From: an uncultured Paracoccaceae bacterium
GTDB taxonomy: Bacteria; Pseudomonadota; Alphaproteobacteria; Rhodobacterales; Rhodobacteraceae
Assembly: GCA_947500135.1 (NCBI GenBank)
Contig: CANMQX010000003.1
Coordinates: 372,001 to 436,000 of the forward strand
Direction of reading: 5' to 3'
Length of the DNA stretch: 64,000 nt
A program made the translations under genes and the position numbers. How positions within the stretch are numbered: position 1 is the first letter of the stretch; each line of letters starts with the position of its first letter. Below are positions 9,892-18,214 of the stretch, piece by piece. The notes beneath the pieces were generated by a model. The model ran no database searches. It worked only from the letters and a program-made list of their open reading frames with translations, and was not told where the DNA came from.

Positions 9892-10509
9892 ATGGCACGT
9901 CTTAAACCCGACAATTCGGTGATCCATGACGGTTGCACGATCACGAATTCCACATTCGATGCCTTCACCGAAATCGGCGCAGGCAGCCGGATCGCGAACA
10001 GTCATTTCGGTGACTACGCCTATTGCGACCGCTTTGCTGACATCGCCAATGCCAGCATCGGCAAATTCGCCAATATCGCCGCGTTCACCCGGATCGGGGC
10101 GACAGATCACCCGCTGGAAACGGCCTCCTGCCACCACTTTCTGTACCGGTCGTCCGATTATTGGGACGACGCGGCAGATGACGCGGCTTTCTTTGCCCAC
10201 CGGTCATCCCGCCGGGCCAAGATCGGGGCCGATACATGGATCGGCCACGGCGCAATGATCAAACCAGAGGTGACAGTCGGCGACGGCGCGGTCATCGCCG
10301 CTGGGGCCGTCGTGACCAAGGATGTGGTACCCTACAGCATCGTTGCTGGCACCCCCGCAAAGGTCCTCCGGTTACGTCAACCACCCGACATCGCCGCACG
10401 TCTGATCGCATTGGCCTGGTGGGACTGGCCGCACGAGGTCTTGCGTGAAAGGTTGGAGGACTTACGCAGCATGACGGCAGTGGCGTTTCTGGAAAAGTAC
10501 GAAATCTAA
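9892..10509 (+). CDS. Left-handed beta-helix acyltransferase of phosphonate loci
   Basis: A 205-residue hexapeptide-repeat transferase. Repeats with the [LIV]-G-X4 rhythm run from residue 10 ([20 protein letters not shown]) to about 150. The catalytic-type histidine region is [14 protein letters not shown], and [20 protein letters not shown] closes the helix before a C-terminal helical tail. This matches the family annotated as phosphonate metabolism protein, transferase hexapeptide repeat, which resembles chloramphenicol and xenobiotic acetyltransferases. The acceptor is unknown; an aminoalkylphosphonate or a pathway intermediate is plausible. I use ATG 9892 immediately after the phnE2 stop. 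Its stop overlaps convergent phnF by 4 nt. Confidence 0.85.
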   Translation: MARLKPDNSVIHDGCTITNSTFDAFTEIGAGSRIANSHFGDYAYCDRFADIANASIGKFANIAAFTRIGATDHPLETASCHHFLYRSSDYWDDAADDAAFFAHRSSRRAKIGADTWIGHGAMIKPEVTVGDGAVIAAGAVVTKDVVPYSIVAGTPAKVLRLRQPPDIAARLIALAWWDWPHEVLRERLEDLRSMTAVAFLEKYEI

Positions 10510-11225
10510 CCACCCAAGGTCAGCGTCACCCGATCCCCGGCAAAGAACGTCCGCCCGAATTCGACCGGTGCGCCGGTACCGTCAACATTAACGCCTGTTG
10601 ATTTCAACAGCGGATCACCTTCACGCAGTTGCAGATGCATGGCGTGGATCTGATTGGCCAGCACGGCAGTCAATCTGGTTGAGGCGCGGGTGTAGTCGAT
10701 GATCCCGACATCTGCCAAGGCGTCGGTGACCCCGCGATGCTGCTCCAGTGCCTGCGCAATGCCGGGCAAACGGTCGGTGGGAAAGACGCTTTCGAACAGG
10801 GCAATCGGTTGGCCATCCGCCAGCGATAGCCCGTGATAAACACAGACCTGCGCGCCTTCGGCGATCTGCAAGGCCGCGGCCTCGCTGCCATCAGCAAGCC
10901 GGGTCTCAATCTGCAACATCCGTTTTTCAGGGTGCCGCCCGGCGGCCAGCAGGTTTTCGTGAAAACGCACCCTTTTACCGATGGCATAGTCCGTGGGGCG
11001 GGCTGCGACAAAAGCACCGGCGCCGCGCCTTTTATGCACCAACCCTTCCTCCACCAGCTGCGACAAGGCATGGCGCACCGTGTGTCGGTTCACCCCGAAC
11101 CGTTTCGACAATGCGGCTTCTGTTGGCAGCTTGTCACCTTGGACATAGCGGGCTTCGGCAATATCGCCGCGCAGTGCGTTCGCGATGGACTGCCAGACAG
11201 GGGTGCGTTTCGGGCCTTGGGTCAT
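10506..11225 (-). CDS. phnF: GntR-family phosphonate regulator PhnF
   Basis: A 239-residue transcriptional regulator. The N-terminal GntR winged helix (residues about 10-75) contains [25 protein letters not shown]. The C-terminal UTRA ligand-binding domain follows (about 95-235; [23 protein letters not shown]). PhnF proteins repress C-P lyase genes until an effector binds. The gene is antisense within the plus-strand phn series, between the acyltransferase and phnG. I use ATG 11225; a TTG at 11234 in the same frame would add three residues. It faces phnG across about 90 nt, which should hold its operator. Confidence 0.9.
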   Translation of the reverse strand: MTQGPKRTPVWQSIANALRGDIAEARYVQGDKLPTEAALSKRFGVNRHTVRHALSQLVEEGLVHKRRGAGAFVAARPTDYAIGKRVRFHENLLAAGRHPEKRMLQIETRLADGSEAAALQIAEGAQVCVYHGLSLADGQPIALFESVFPTDRLPGIAQALEQHRGVTDALADVGIIDYTRASTRLTAVLANQIHAMHLQLREGDPLLKSTGVNVDGTGAPVEFGRTFFAGDRVTLTLGG

Positions 11226-11315
11226 GTCATGCAAATTTCACAAATATTCGCTGGGGAATCGGTACGTATATGGTAGGATATGTCTAGTTGTATAGTAACT
11301 GGGAAAGTTGTCGAG
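11226..11315. promoter_or_regulatory. phnF-phnG divergent control region
   Basis: This short AT-rich divergent interval has two near-repeated segments, atatggtaggatatgtctag and ttgtatagtaactg. They contain a CTA-N6-TAG half-symmetric core (CTAGTTGTATAG at about 11284-11295). HutC/PhnF-type GntR proteins bind GT-N-TA-N-AC-like palindromes, so this is the likely PhnF operator and the phnG promoter region. No clean consensus is present. Confidence 0.35.
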
Positions 11316-11771
11316 ATGAAAGACCACATCGACACCAATGCCGACCGCAAGGCCTGGATGGGATTGCTGGCCAAAGCGCCGGAGGGGCAGGTTGCGGCCT
11401 TGCTCGACGCCAATTTCACGCGGCCCGACCACACATGGCTGCGCCCGCCAGAGATAGGCAGCGTGATGGTACGTGGCCGGGCGGGCGGTACTGGCGCGCC
11501 GTTCAATCTGGGCGAGATGACAGTGACACGTTGCGCGCTGCGCCTGCCCTGCGGGACCGTTGGGCATGGCTATATCCAGGGGCGGCGCAAGGCGGATGCT
11601 GAAGTGGCCGCGTTGGTGGATGCAATGATGCAGACGCCGCAGGCCGACATGGTACGCACCCATGTGCTGACCCCGCTGGCCGATGCACGGGACGCGGCGC
11701 GCGCAACCCGGGCGGCCAAGGCGGCAGCCACCAAAGTTGATTTCTTCACAATGGTCCGGGGGGACGACTGA
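11316..11771 (+). CDS. phnG: C-P lyase subunit PhnG
   Basis: A 151-residue core subunit of the C-P lyase complex (PhnG2H2I2J2). The opening DRKAWMGLLAKAPEG and the conserved middle RGRAGGTGAPFNLGEMTVTRC match PhnG. The GHGYIQGRRKADAEVAALVDA segment is also typical. I use ATG 11316, which has a GGAAAG ribosome site 8 nt upstream; an upstream ATG at 11280 would add 12 residues unlike the family. Its stop overlaps the phnH ATG by one base (TGATG), so translation is coupled. Confidence 0.93.
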   Translation: MKDHIDTNADRKAWMGLLAKAPEGQVAALLDANFTRPDHTWLRPPEIGSVMVRGRAGGTGAPFNLGEMTVTRCALRLPCGTVGHGYIQGRRKADAEVAALVDAMMQTPQADMVRTHVLTPLADARDAARATRAAKAAATKVDFFTMVRGDD

Positions 11772-12334
11772 TGCAGACACAGATGCTTGACGGTGGGTTC
11801 ACCCAGCCTGCCTTGCAGGCCGCCACAGCCTTTCGCAGCGTGATGGAGGCGATGGCACGCCCCGGCACGATCCAGACTATGGTAGATGCCGCGCCACCCG
11901 CGCCACTGTCACCGGCGGCAGGGGCGGTTCTGCTGACATTATGCGATACCGAAACGCCGCTATATCTGGCCGGGGGTTGCGATACGCCCGACATCCGCAC
12001 ATGGATCGCCTTTCATACCGGTGCGCCGCTGGTCGGGCCATCCGCCTGCCAGTTTGCTTTGGGCAGTTGGGCAGATCTGATGCCGCTTTCGGCCTATCCC
12101 ATCGGCACATCCGAATACCCCGACAGGTCCACGACCCTGATTGTGGAAATGCCCGAGCTGACCCAGGCCGGGGCCACACTGACAGGGCCGGGGATCAAAG
12201 AAACAGCAGCGCTGTCCTTGCCTGAAACCGCGGCGTTTCAGGCAAACGGGGCGCAGTATCCGCTTGGGCTCGATTTCATTTTTACTTGCGCGGACAGGCT
12301 CGCCGCGCTGCCCCGCTCAACGGAGGTGCGCTGA
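11771..12334 (+). CDS. phnH: C-P lyase subunit PhnH
   Basis: A 187-residue core subunit of the C-P lyase complex. Family hallmarks are visible: GGFTQPALQAATAFRSVMEAMARPG at the N terminus, LTLCDTETPLYL, and the late FPxG-like segment PLGLDFIFTCADRLAALPRST. PhnH is a non-catalytic PLP-transferase-like fold that structures the complex. Both ends overlap its neighbours by one base, and a GGAGG ribosome site inside its 3' end serves phnI. Confidence 0.93.
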   Translation: MQTQMLDGGFTQPALQAATAFRSVMEAMARPGTIQTMVDAAPPAPLSPAAGAVLLTLCDTETPLYLAGGCDTPDIRTWIAFHTGAPLVGPSACQFALGSWADLMPLSAYPIGTSEYPDRSTTLIVEMPELTQAGATLTGPGIKETAALSLPETAAFQANGAQYPLGLDFIFTCADRLAALPRSTEVR

Positions 12335-13422
12335 TGTATGTAGCTGTCAAAGGGGGCGAACGGGCGATTGAAAACGCCCATGCCTGGCTAGCCGAGGAAC
12401 GGCGGGGCGACGTGAATGTGCCCGAACTGTCGGTTGCGCAAATCCGCGAACAAATGGCGCTGGCCGTGAACAGGGTGATGGCGGAAGGCTCACTGTTTGA
12501 TCCTGACCTTGCCGCACTTGCGATCAAACAGGCGCGCGGTGACTTGATCGAGGCGATTTTCCTGATCCGGGCCTACCGGACCACCTTGCCGCGTTTTGGG
12601 ACGTCGGAGCCGATAGCGACCGACACCATGGCCTGTGACCGACGGATTTCCGCGACCTTCAAGGATGTTCCGGGCGGGCAGGTGCTTGGGCCCACCTTCG
12701 ACTACACGCACCGGCTGCTTGATTTCAAACTTGCGGCTGACGGAGACGTCGCTGATGCGCCGCAACGCGAAACTGATCAGGCCGATGTGCCGCATGTCAC
12801 GGATTTCCTGAACCGGGAAGGGCTGATCGAAGAGGCGCCGCATGATGATACGGTGCCCCGCGACCTGACCCGCGAACCGCTGGAAATGCCCGCCGACCGC
12901 CCCTTGCGGCTGCAAGCGCTGGCGCGGGCGGATGAGGGGTTCACCCTCTCGCTCGCCTACTCCACGCAGCGCGGCTATGCGCGCAACCATGCCTTTGTTG
13001 GGGAATTGCGAATTGGGACCGTGGATGTGGAAATGGACATCCCCGAATTGGGCTTTGCGATTGATATCGGTGAAATCACCATCACGGAATGCGAAAGCGT
13101 GAACCAGTTCACCGGCTCCAAAACCGAACCGCCGCAATTCACCCGCGGCTATGGGCTGGTCTTTGGCCAGACAGAACGCAAGGCGATTTCCATGGCACTG
13201 GTGGACCGGGCGATGCGATGGGAAGAACTGGGCGAAGACAATGTCGGCGCGCCGGTGCAGGATACCGAATTTGTCTTGTATCATTCTGACAACATTCAGG
13301 CAACCGGATTCCTCGAACATATCAAATTACCACACTATGTGGATTTTCAGTCAGAGCTGGAACTGGTCCGCAAGTTGCGCCGTGAAGCCGGTGCAGCAGA
13401 CATGCAGGAGGCGGCAGAATGA
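12334..13422 (+). CDS. phnI: C-P lyase nucleosidase subunit PhnI
   Basis: A 362-residue subunit that, with G, H and L, swaps adenine of ATP for methylphosphonate to give ribose-1-phosphonate-5-triphosphate. It starts MYVAVKGGERAIENAHAW, the standard PhnI opening. It contains LAYSTQRGYARNHAFVGELR and a late LPHYVDFQSELELVRKLR. ATG 12334 has a GGAGG site 8 nt upstream; an earlier ATG at 12286 lies inside phnH and lacks family similarity. Its 3' end overlaps phnJ by 4 nt (ATGA). Confidence 0.95.
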   Translation: MYVAVKGGERAIENAHAWLAEERRGDVNVPELSVAQIREQMALAVNRVMAEGSLFDPDLAALAIKQARGDLIEAIFLIRAYRTTLPRFGTSEPIATDTMACDRRISATFKDVPGGQVLGPTFDYTHRLLDFKLAADGDVADAPQRETDQADVPHVTDFLNREGLIEEAPHDDTVPRDLTREPLEMPADRPLRLQALARADEGFTLSLAYSTQRGYARNHAFVGELRIGTVDVEMDIPELGFAIDIGEITITECESVNQFTGSKTEPPQFTRGYGLVFGQTERKAISMALVDRAMRWEELGEDNVGAPVQDTEFVLYHSDNIQATGFLEHIKLPHYVDFQSELELVRKLRREAGAADMQEAAE

Positions 13423-14270
13423 CCGATTATAACTTTGCCTATCTGGATGAACAGACCAAGCGGATGATCCGGCGCGCGATCCTAAAGGGGTTGGCCGTGC
13501 CGGGGTATCAGGTGCCTTTTGCCAGCCGCGAAATGCCGATGCCCTATGGCTGGGGGACCGGTGGGGTGCAGGTTTCGGCGGCGGTGATGACGACCGACGA
13601 TCAGTTCAAGGTCATCGATCAGGGCGCGGATGATACGACAAATGCGGTATCCATCCGCAGCTTTTTCGAACGCACCGCAGGCGTCGCGACCACAACCCAA
13701 ACGGCAGAGGCGACAGTGATCCAGACCCGCCATCGCATTCCGGAACGCGACCTGACCGAAGGCCAGATCCTCGTCTATCAGGTGCCGATCCCGGAACCGC
13801 TGCGCTTTCTGGAACCCCGCGAAAGCGAGACCCGCAAGATGCACAGCCTTGAGGAATACGGGCTGATGCATGTGAAACTGTACGAGGATATCAGCCGCCA
13901 CGGCCACATCGCCACCTCCTACGCCTATCCCGTGAAGGTCGAAGGGCGCTATGTCATGGACCCGTCGCCAATCCCGAAATTCGATAATCCCAAGCTCAGC
14001 GACTGTCCGGCAATCCAACTGTTTGGTGCAGGCCGCGAACAGCGAATCTATGCGCTGCCGCCCTACACGCAGGTTGTTAGTCTTGATTTTGAGGATCATC
14101 CGTTCGTTGCTTCAAAAGCCGATCACCCTTGCGGGCTTTGCGGGGCCGAGGACAGCTATCTGGACGAGGTGATCATCGACGATGCGGGAGGGCGGATGTT
14201 TGTTTGTTCCGACACGGATTACTGCACCGCCAGACAGGCGGATGGGTTCAAAGGAAAGGATGCGGCATGA
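13419..14270 (+). CDS. phnJ: Radical-SAM C-P lyase PhnJ
   Basis: A 283-residue catalytic subunit that cleaves the carbon-phosphorus bond, releasing alkane and forming 5-phosphoribosyl 1,2-cyclic phosphate. The unusual radical-SAM/iron-sulfur pattern C-x2-C-x21-C-x5-C is intact at Cys238, Cys241, Cys263 and Cys269. In E. coli three of these bind the 4Fe-4S cluster and the last forms the thiyl radical. The conserved Gly-bearing N terminus YNFAYLDEQTKRMIRRAILK is present. It overlaps phnI and phnK by 4 nt each. Confidence 0.97.
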   Translation: MTDYNFAYLDEQTKRMIRRAILKGLAVPGYQVPFASREMPMPYGWGTGGVQVSAAVMTTDDQFKVIDQGADDTTNAVSIRSFFERTAGVATTTQTAEATVIQTRHRIPERDLTEGQILVYQVPIPEPLRFLEPRESETRKMHSLEEYGLMHVKLYEDISRHGHIATSYAYPVKVEGRYVMDPSPIPKFDNPKLSDCPAIQLFGAGREQRIYALPPYTQVVSLDFEDHPFVASKADHPCGLCGAEDSYLDEVIIDDAGGRMFVCSDTDYCTARQADGFKGKDAA

Positions 14271-15043
14271 CTGATACTGCGTTGTTATCCGTGCGCGGCG
14301 TGACGAAACGCTATGGCGCGCATATCGGTTGCGCCGATGTGTCCTTTGACCTTTATCCAGGTGAGGTGATGGGGATCGTGGGCGAATCCGGCTCTGGCAA
14401 ATCAACGCTGCTGAATTGCATGGCGGGACATCTGGAGCCCGATGCAGGCGCGGTGGTGTTTGACACCGCCGTCGATGGGCCCCGCGACACATTGCTAATG
14501 TCAGAACCCGAACGGCGCATGTTGTCGCGCACGGATTGGGCCTTTGTGCATCAACATGCCCGCGACGGGCTGCGCATGGGGGTCAGCGCGGGGGGCAATG
14601 TCGGCGAACGGCTGATGGCCGTGGGGGCCCGTCATTACGGCGATATCCGGGGCAGCGCGATTGACTGGCTGGGCCGGGTCGAAATTAATGAAGCCCGTGT
14701 CGATGACCGGCCCACCACCTTTTCCGGCGGAATGCAGCAGCGGCTGCAAATCGCGCGCAATTTGGTCACGGGTCCGCGCCTGGTGTTCATGGATGAACCC
14801 ACTGGCGGGCTGGATGTCAGCGTGCAGGCGCGGCTCTTGGATATGATCCGGTCGCTGGTGCGCGATATGGGCCTGTCGGCAATTATCGTGACCCATGATC
14901 TGGCCGTTGTGCGGCTGCTGGCCGACCGGTTGATGGTGATGAAATCGGGCCATGTGGTCGAGGCGGGACTGACCGATCAGGTCCTTGACGACCCGAAACA
15001 TGCCTATACCCAGCTGCTTGTCAGCTCGATCCTGCAAGTGTGA
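14267..15043 (+). CDS. phnK: C-P lyase ATPase subunit PhnK
   Basis: A 258-residue ABC-type ATPase that docks on PhnJ and is needed for in vivo C-P cleavage rather than transport. Walker A GESGSGKST is at 39-47, the signature FSGGMQQRLQIARNL near 152-166, and Walker B LVFMDEPTGGLD follows. The dipeptide-transporter-like C terminus (DDPKHAYTQLLVSS) is family-typical. I use ATG 14267, overlapping the phnJ stop (ATGA); the frame is open upstream inside phnJ but that part is not homologous. Confidence 0.95.
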   Translation: MTDTALLSVRGVTKRYGAHIGCADVSFDLYPGEVMGIVGESGSGKSTLLNCMAGHLEPDAGAVVFDTAVDGPRDTLLMSEPERRMLSRTDWAFVHQHARDGLRMGVSAGGNVGERLMAVGARHYGDIRGSAIDWLGRVEINEARVDDRPTTFSGGMQQRLQIARNLVTGPRLVFMDEPTGGLDVSVQARLLDMIRSLVRDMGLSAIIVTHDLAVVRLLADRLMVMKSGHVVEAGLTDQVLDDPKHAYTQLLVSSILQV

Positions 15044-15052
15044 GGACCTGCA

Positions 15053-15736
15053 ATGTTTGATCTGAAAGATGTGTCAAAAACCTTTACCCTGCATAATCAG
15101 GGGGCGGCGGTGATCGAGGTGTTATCCGAGGCGAATATGACAGTGGCCCCCGGCGAATGCGTGGCCCTGACCGGGGCGTCCGGGTCGGGCAAATCAACGC
15201 TGATGCGGATGCTTTATGGGAATTACCGGGCGCAAAGCGGTGTCGTATCCGTCGCCGGTGTTGACCTTGTGCAGGCCGCCCCGCGCGAGATTATCCGCCT
15301 GCGCCGCGAAGTGCTGGGCTATGTCAGCCAGTTCCTGCGCGTCGTGCCACGGGTGCCAACGCTGGACGTGGTGGCAGAGCCGCTTTTGGCGCTTGGTGTC
15401 CCGGCGGAGGATGCACGGGATCAGGCCGCCACCCTTCTGGCGCGGCTAAACATTCCCAAAACCCTTTGGGATTTGTCGCCAACGACCTTTTCGGGTGGGG
15501 AACAGCAACGGGTGAACATCGCACGCGGGTTCATTCACCCGTTCCCGGCGTTGCTGCTGGACGAACCAACCGCAAGTCTGGACGCAACAAACCGGAATGT
15601 GGTGCTGGAATTGATCGCGGATGCCAAGGTACGCGGCACCGCCATCATTGGGATTTTCCATGATGAGGCGGCACGCGACCAGGTCTGTGACCGCCAGATT
15701 GATGTAACCGGGTTTTCGCCCGGCTGTGCGGCATGA
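15053..15736 (+). CDS. phnL: C-P lyase accessory ATPase PhnL
   Basis: A 227-residue ABC-type ATPase required with PhnG/H/I for methylphosphonate ribosylation. Walker A GASGSGKST is at 41-49. The family-specific LGYVSQFLRVVPRVPTLDVV is present. The signature FSGGEQQRVNIARGF lies near 147-161, and Walker B ALLLDEPTASLD comes next. The phnK-phnL gap is 9 nt, and the 3' end overlaps phnN by 4 nt. Confidence 0.95.
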   Translation: MFDLKDVSKTFTLHNQGAAVIEVLSEANMTVAPGECVALTGASGSGKSTLMRMLYGNYRAQSGVVSVAGVDLVQAAPREIIRLRREVLGYVSQFLRVVPRVPTLDVVAEPLLALGVPAEDARDQAATLLARLNIPKTLWDLSPTTFSGGEQQRVNIARGFIHPFPALLLDEPTASLDATNRNVVLELIADAKVRGTAIIGIFHDEAARDQVCDRQIDVTGFSPGCAA

Positions 15737-16275
15737 CCGGCCGTTTGATCGCCGTGGTCGGTCCGTCCGGGGTTGGCAAAGATAGCGTCATGGCGGGTAT
15801 TGTCGCCGCTGATCCAACAATTTCACTGGTGCGCCGGGTAATCACCCGCGCACCTGATCTGGGTGGAGAGGATTATGACGCCTTAACCCCCGATGCTTTT
15901 GGCAAAGCCGCGCAGGCAGGGCGGTTTTGTGTGCATTGGGGCGCGCATGCCATGTTTTACGGCATCCCGCAGCAGGTTTTGAACGACGTGACAGACGGCA
16001 AACAATGCCTCGCCAACTTTTCGCGTACAGCATTGGCCCGGGCGGCGGATGTATTCCCCACAGTGACCGTCCTGAACATCACAGCCCGGCCCGAAACATT
16101 GGCCCAGCGACTGCATGCGCGGGACCGTGAAACACCCAAAGAAATTGCGAAACGCTTGGCGCAGGCAGCCAAACCGCTGCCCGCCGGGATGGATGTCGTG
16201 ACCGTCAGCAATGATGGCCCGCTTGCCGAAACCGTGGCTGCCGCCATTGCAGCACTTCAACCCGTGAGGGCGTAG
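15733..16275 (+). CDS. phnN: Ribose 1,5-bisphosphate phosphokinase PhnN
   Basis: A 180-residue guanylate-kinase-like enzyme that phosphorylates ribose 1,5-bisphosphate to PRPP, the exit of the C-P lyase route. The P-loop GPSGVGKDS is at 10-18. The RRVITRAPDLGGEDYDALTP segment corresponds to the nucleoside-monophosphate-binding region, and RLHARDRETPKEIAKRL to the lid. It starts inside the phnL stop. The last 19 nt overlap the convergent DUF1045 gene, an arrangement that may create antisense transcripts. Confidence 0.93.
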   Translation: MTGRLIAVVGPSGVGKDSVMAGIVAADPTISLVRRVITRAPDLGGEDYDALTPDAFGKAAQAGRFCVHWGAHAMFYGIPQQVLNDVTDGKQCLANFSRTALARAADVFPTVTVLNITARPETLAQRLHARDRETPKEIAKRLAQAAKPLPAGMDVVTVSNDGPLAETVAAAIAALQPVRA

Positions 16276-16928
16276 CGTTGGATCAGCTCAAATCGTCCAT
16301 CAGTGCGTTCGCCCACCAAAGCAATCGACGCAATCTCAAACGGGGCGGGCAAGGCGGGCAGATGTGCCACTGCGATTTGTTGCCATGCTGCGATACGGCC
16401 CACATCCAGTGCGCCGGTCAATGTCAGGTGAAACCGGAATTCATCCAGCACATAAGGGTATCCCCAATCCCGCAAATGCCGATCCTGCGCCGGGGTCAGC
16501 CCAGCCTGCCTGCGGCGGGCCAGTTCAGCCTCGGCCGGGGGGGCACGAAAATCATCCAGCTGTGTCACGCAGGCCGCCGCGACACGGGCCAGATCTGCCA
16601 TGTCTCCCGTCGGGGTCAGCGCCAGGAACTTACCCAACCCGCGCAACTGCAACGCATCGCATGTCGCAGGCGCAGTGCGACGGGCCAGATCGGCGACCGC
16701 AGCATCCAACGCCTGCGCATCATACCCGAGCTTCAACCGAAACGGCGGCTTCAACGTGCCGTGAAACCCGTATTTGCGCGGTGTCATCGTCACGTCATCA
16801 AGACCGTCGATAGCAAACCGATCTGCGGCTGCGCCCGCAATCACATCCCACCCCAGCCAACGGGCCCCGAAACCCGCCAGATCACCAACAGGCGGGACAT
16901 AATAAATTGCAAAGCGAGTATATGACAT
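16257..16928 (-). CDS. DUF1045 phosphonate-locus protein, 2H phosphoesterase-like
   Basis: A 223-residue protein of the DUF1045 family (phosphonate operon protein). Two H-x-T motifs are visible, HGT in KYGFHGTLKPPF near residue 50 and HLT in FRFHLTLTGAL near residue 160. The pair is the signature of the 2H (LigT-like) phosphoesterases, which open 2',3'- or 1,2-cyclic phosphates. No phnP is present in this window, so I infer it may hydrolyse 5-phosphoribosyl 1,2-cyclic phosphate. I use ATG 16928 (MSYTRFAIYYVPP, with GGAG upstream) rather than an upstream start that would run into phnM. It is antisense between phnN and phnM. Confidence 0.85.
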   Translation of the reverse strand: MSYTRFAIYYVPPVGDLAGFGARWLGWDVIAGAAADRFAIDGLDDVTMTPRKYGFHGTLKPPFRLKLGYDAQALDAAVADLARRTAPATCDALQLRGLGKFLALTPTGDMADLARVAAACVTQLDDFRAPPAEAELARRRQAGLTPAQDRHLRDWGYPYVLDEFRFHLTLTGALDVGRIAAWQQIAVAHLPALPAPFEIASIALVGERTDGRFELIQRYALTG

Positions 16929-16977
16929 GAACTCTCCGTTTGTTCCCGCCGCTGTGACAGCTGTTGATGACAGTCTT

Positions 16978-18120
16978 ATGTCAGGCACGCTGTGCCTTTC
17001 CAACGCGCAGCTGGTCCTGCCGGATCATGTCATGACGGGCCGCATCACAATTGTGGATGGGGTAATTGCCGACATTGCCGAAGTCGATGACGTGCCCGCC
17101 GGGTCCATCGATTGTCAGGGCGATTTCGTCATTCCCGGCTTGATCGAACTGCACACCGATAATCTGGAACGGCATATCGAACCCCGGCCAGAGGTGGACT
17201 GGCCCCATCTGCCCGCATTGATCGCCCATGATGCCGAACTGGCATCCACCGGGATCACCACCGTGTTTGATGCATTGCGGGTGGGATCAATCCACAACAG
17301 CAAGGCCCGCTACAACGCATATGCGCGTGGTCTGGCGGATGAATTGCTGGCGGCGCGCGCATCCGGGTTTTTCAAGATCAGCCACTTCCTGCATTTGCGG
17401 GCCGAGGTTTGCTCCGAAACCTTGCTGGAGGAAATGGCCGGTTTTGGTCCCGATGACCGGGTCGGGATCGTCAGCCTGATGGATCACACGCCTGGTCAGC
17501 GACAATTCCGCGATCTGTCGTTGCTCAAGACCTATGTCGGGAAAAAGCGTGGCTTGAATGATGCTGAATTCGAGGAGCATGTCGCCAATCTCCGACGCCT
17601 GCAAAAGACATATGGCGCCAAACATGAAATCGGCGCAGTGGCAGAGGCGAAACGCTACGGCGCAGCACTGGCTAGCCATGACGACACGACGGCGGCGCAT
17701 GTCGCGACGTCACATGCCAACGGGGTCAGCTTTGCGGAGTTCCCAACCACGCTGGAGGCCGCGCAAGCCTGCCGCGATGCAGGGATCATGGTGATGATGG
17801 GGGCACCCAACATTGTGCGGGGCGGATCGCATTCGGGGAACGTGTCTGCCGGTGAATTGGCCGAACAAGGGCTGTTGGATATGATATCATCCGATTATGT
17901 GCCTTCCGCGCTACTTTTATCTGCCTTTCAACTGGCACGCCTATGGAATGACATACCACGCGCGATCAGATGCGTCACCGCGGCGCCGGCCCAAGCTGCC
18001 GGGCTGCAAGACCGGGGGACGCTTGAAATCGGCTTGCGCGGCGATGTCGTGCGGCTGGCACAGCTTGGCGAAACGGTTGTCACCAGGGGTGTCTGGAGCA
18101 AGGGCGCGCGGGTCAGCTAA
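16978..18120 (+). CDS. phnM: Ribose 1-phosphonate triphosphate pyrophosphohydrolase PhnM
   Basis: A 380-residue amidohydrolase-superfamily enzyme that removes pyrophosphate from ribose-1-phosphonate-5-triphosphate to give the PhnJ substrate. The metal-binding motif HTDNLE sits at residues 59-64 (IPGLIELHTDNLERH), followed by HDAELASTGITTVFDAL. SLMDHTPGQRQ and the late GGSHSGNVS with SSDYVPSALL are PhnM hallmarks. ATG 16978 aligns with the family N terminus. An in-frame ATG at 16927 would add 17 residues and collide with the divergent DUF1045 start; it remains possible because no strong ribosome site marks either. Confidence 0.93.
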   Translation: MSGTLCLSNAQLVLPDHVMTGRITIVDGVIADIAEVDDVPAGSIDCQGDFVIPGLIELHTDNLERHIEPRPEVDWPHLPALIAHDAELASTGITTVFDALRVGSIHNSKARYNAYARGLADELLAARASGFFKISHFLHLRAEVCSETLLEEMAGFGPDDRVGIVSLMDHTPGQRQFRDLSLLKTYVGKKRGLNDAEFEEHVANLRRLQKTYGAKHEIGAVAEAKRYGAALASHDDTTAAHVATSHANGVSFAEFPTTLEAAQACRDAGIMVMMGAPNIVRGGSHSGNVSAGELAEQGLLDMISSDYVPSALLLSAFQLARLWNDIPRAIRCVTAAPAQAAGLQDRGTLEIGLRGDVVRLAQLGETVVTRGVWSKGARVS

Positions 18121-18187
18121 ATGCGGGCCTTCGCCGTTGCCGAGAGTAAAGGGCCGCTCTGAGCCCATATTGGATGCTGCTGCGCAG

Positions 18188-18211
18188 TGCGCCAATTTCC
18201 ACTATGGCGCA
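18188..18211. repeat. Small inverted repeat beside the orphan gene
   Basis: TGCGCCA (18188-18194), 10-nt spacer, TGGCGCA (18205-18211) lies 4 nt beyond the stop of the minus-strand orphan. It is overlaid by a 9-bp direct repeat GCGCAGTGC at 18182-18190 and 18207-18215. It could act as a terminator, although there is no U tract, or mark a recombination junction. Confidence 0.4.
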
Positions 18212-18214
18212 GTG

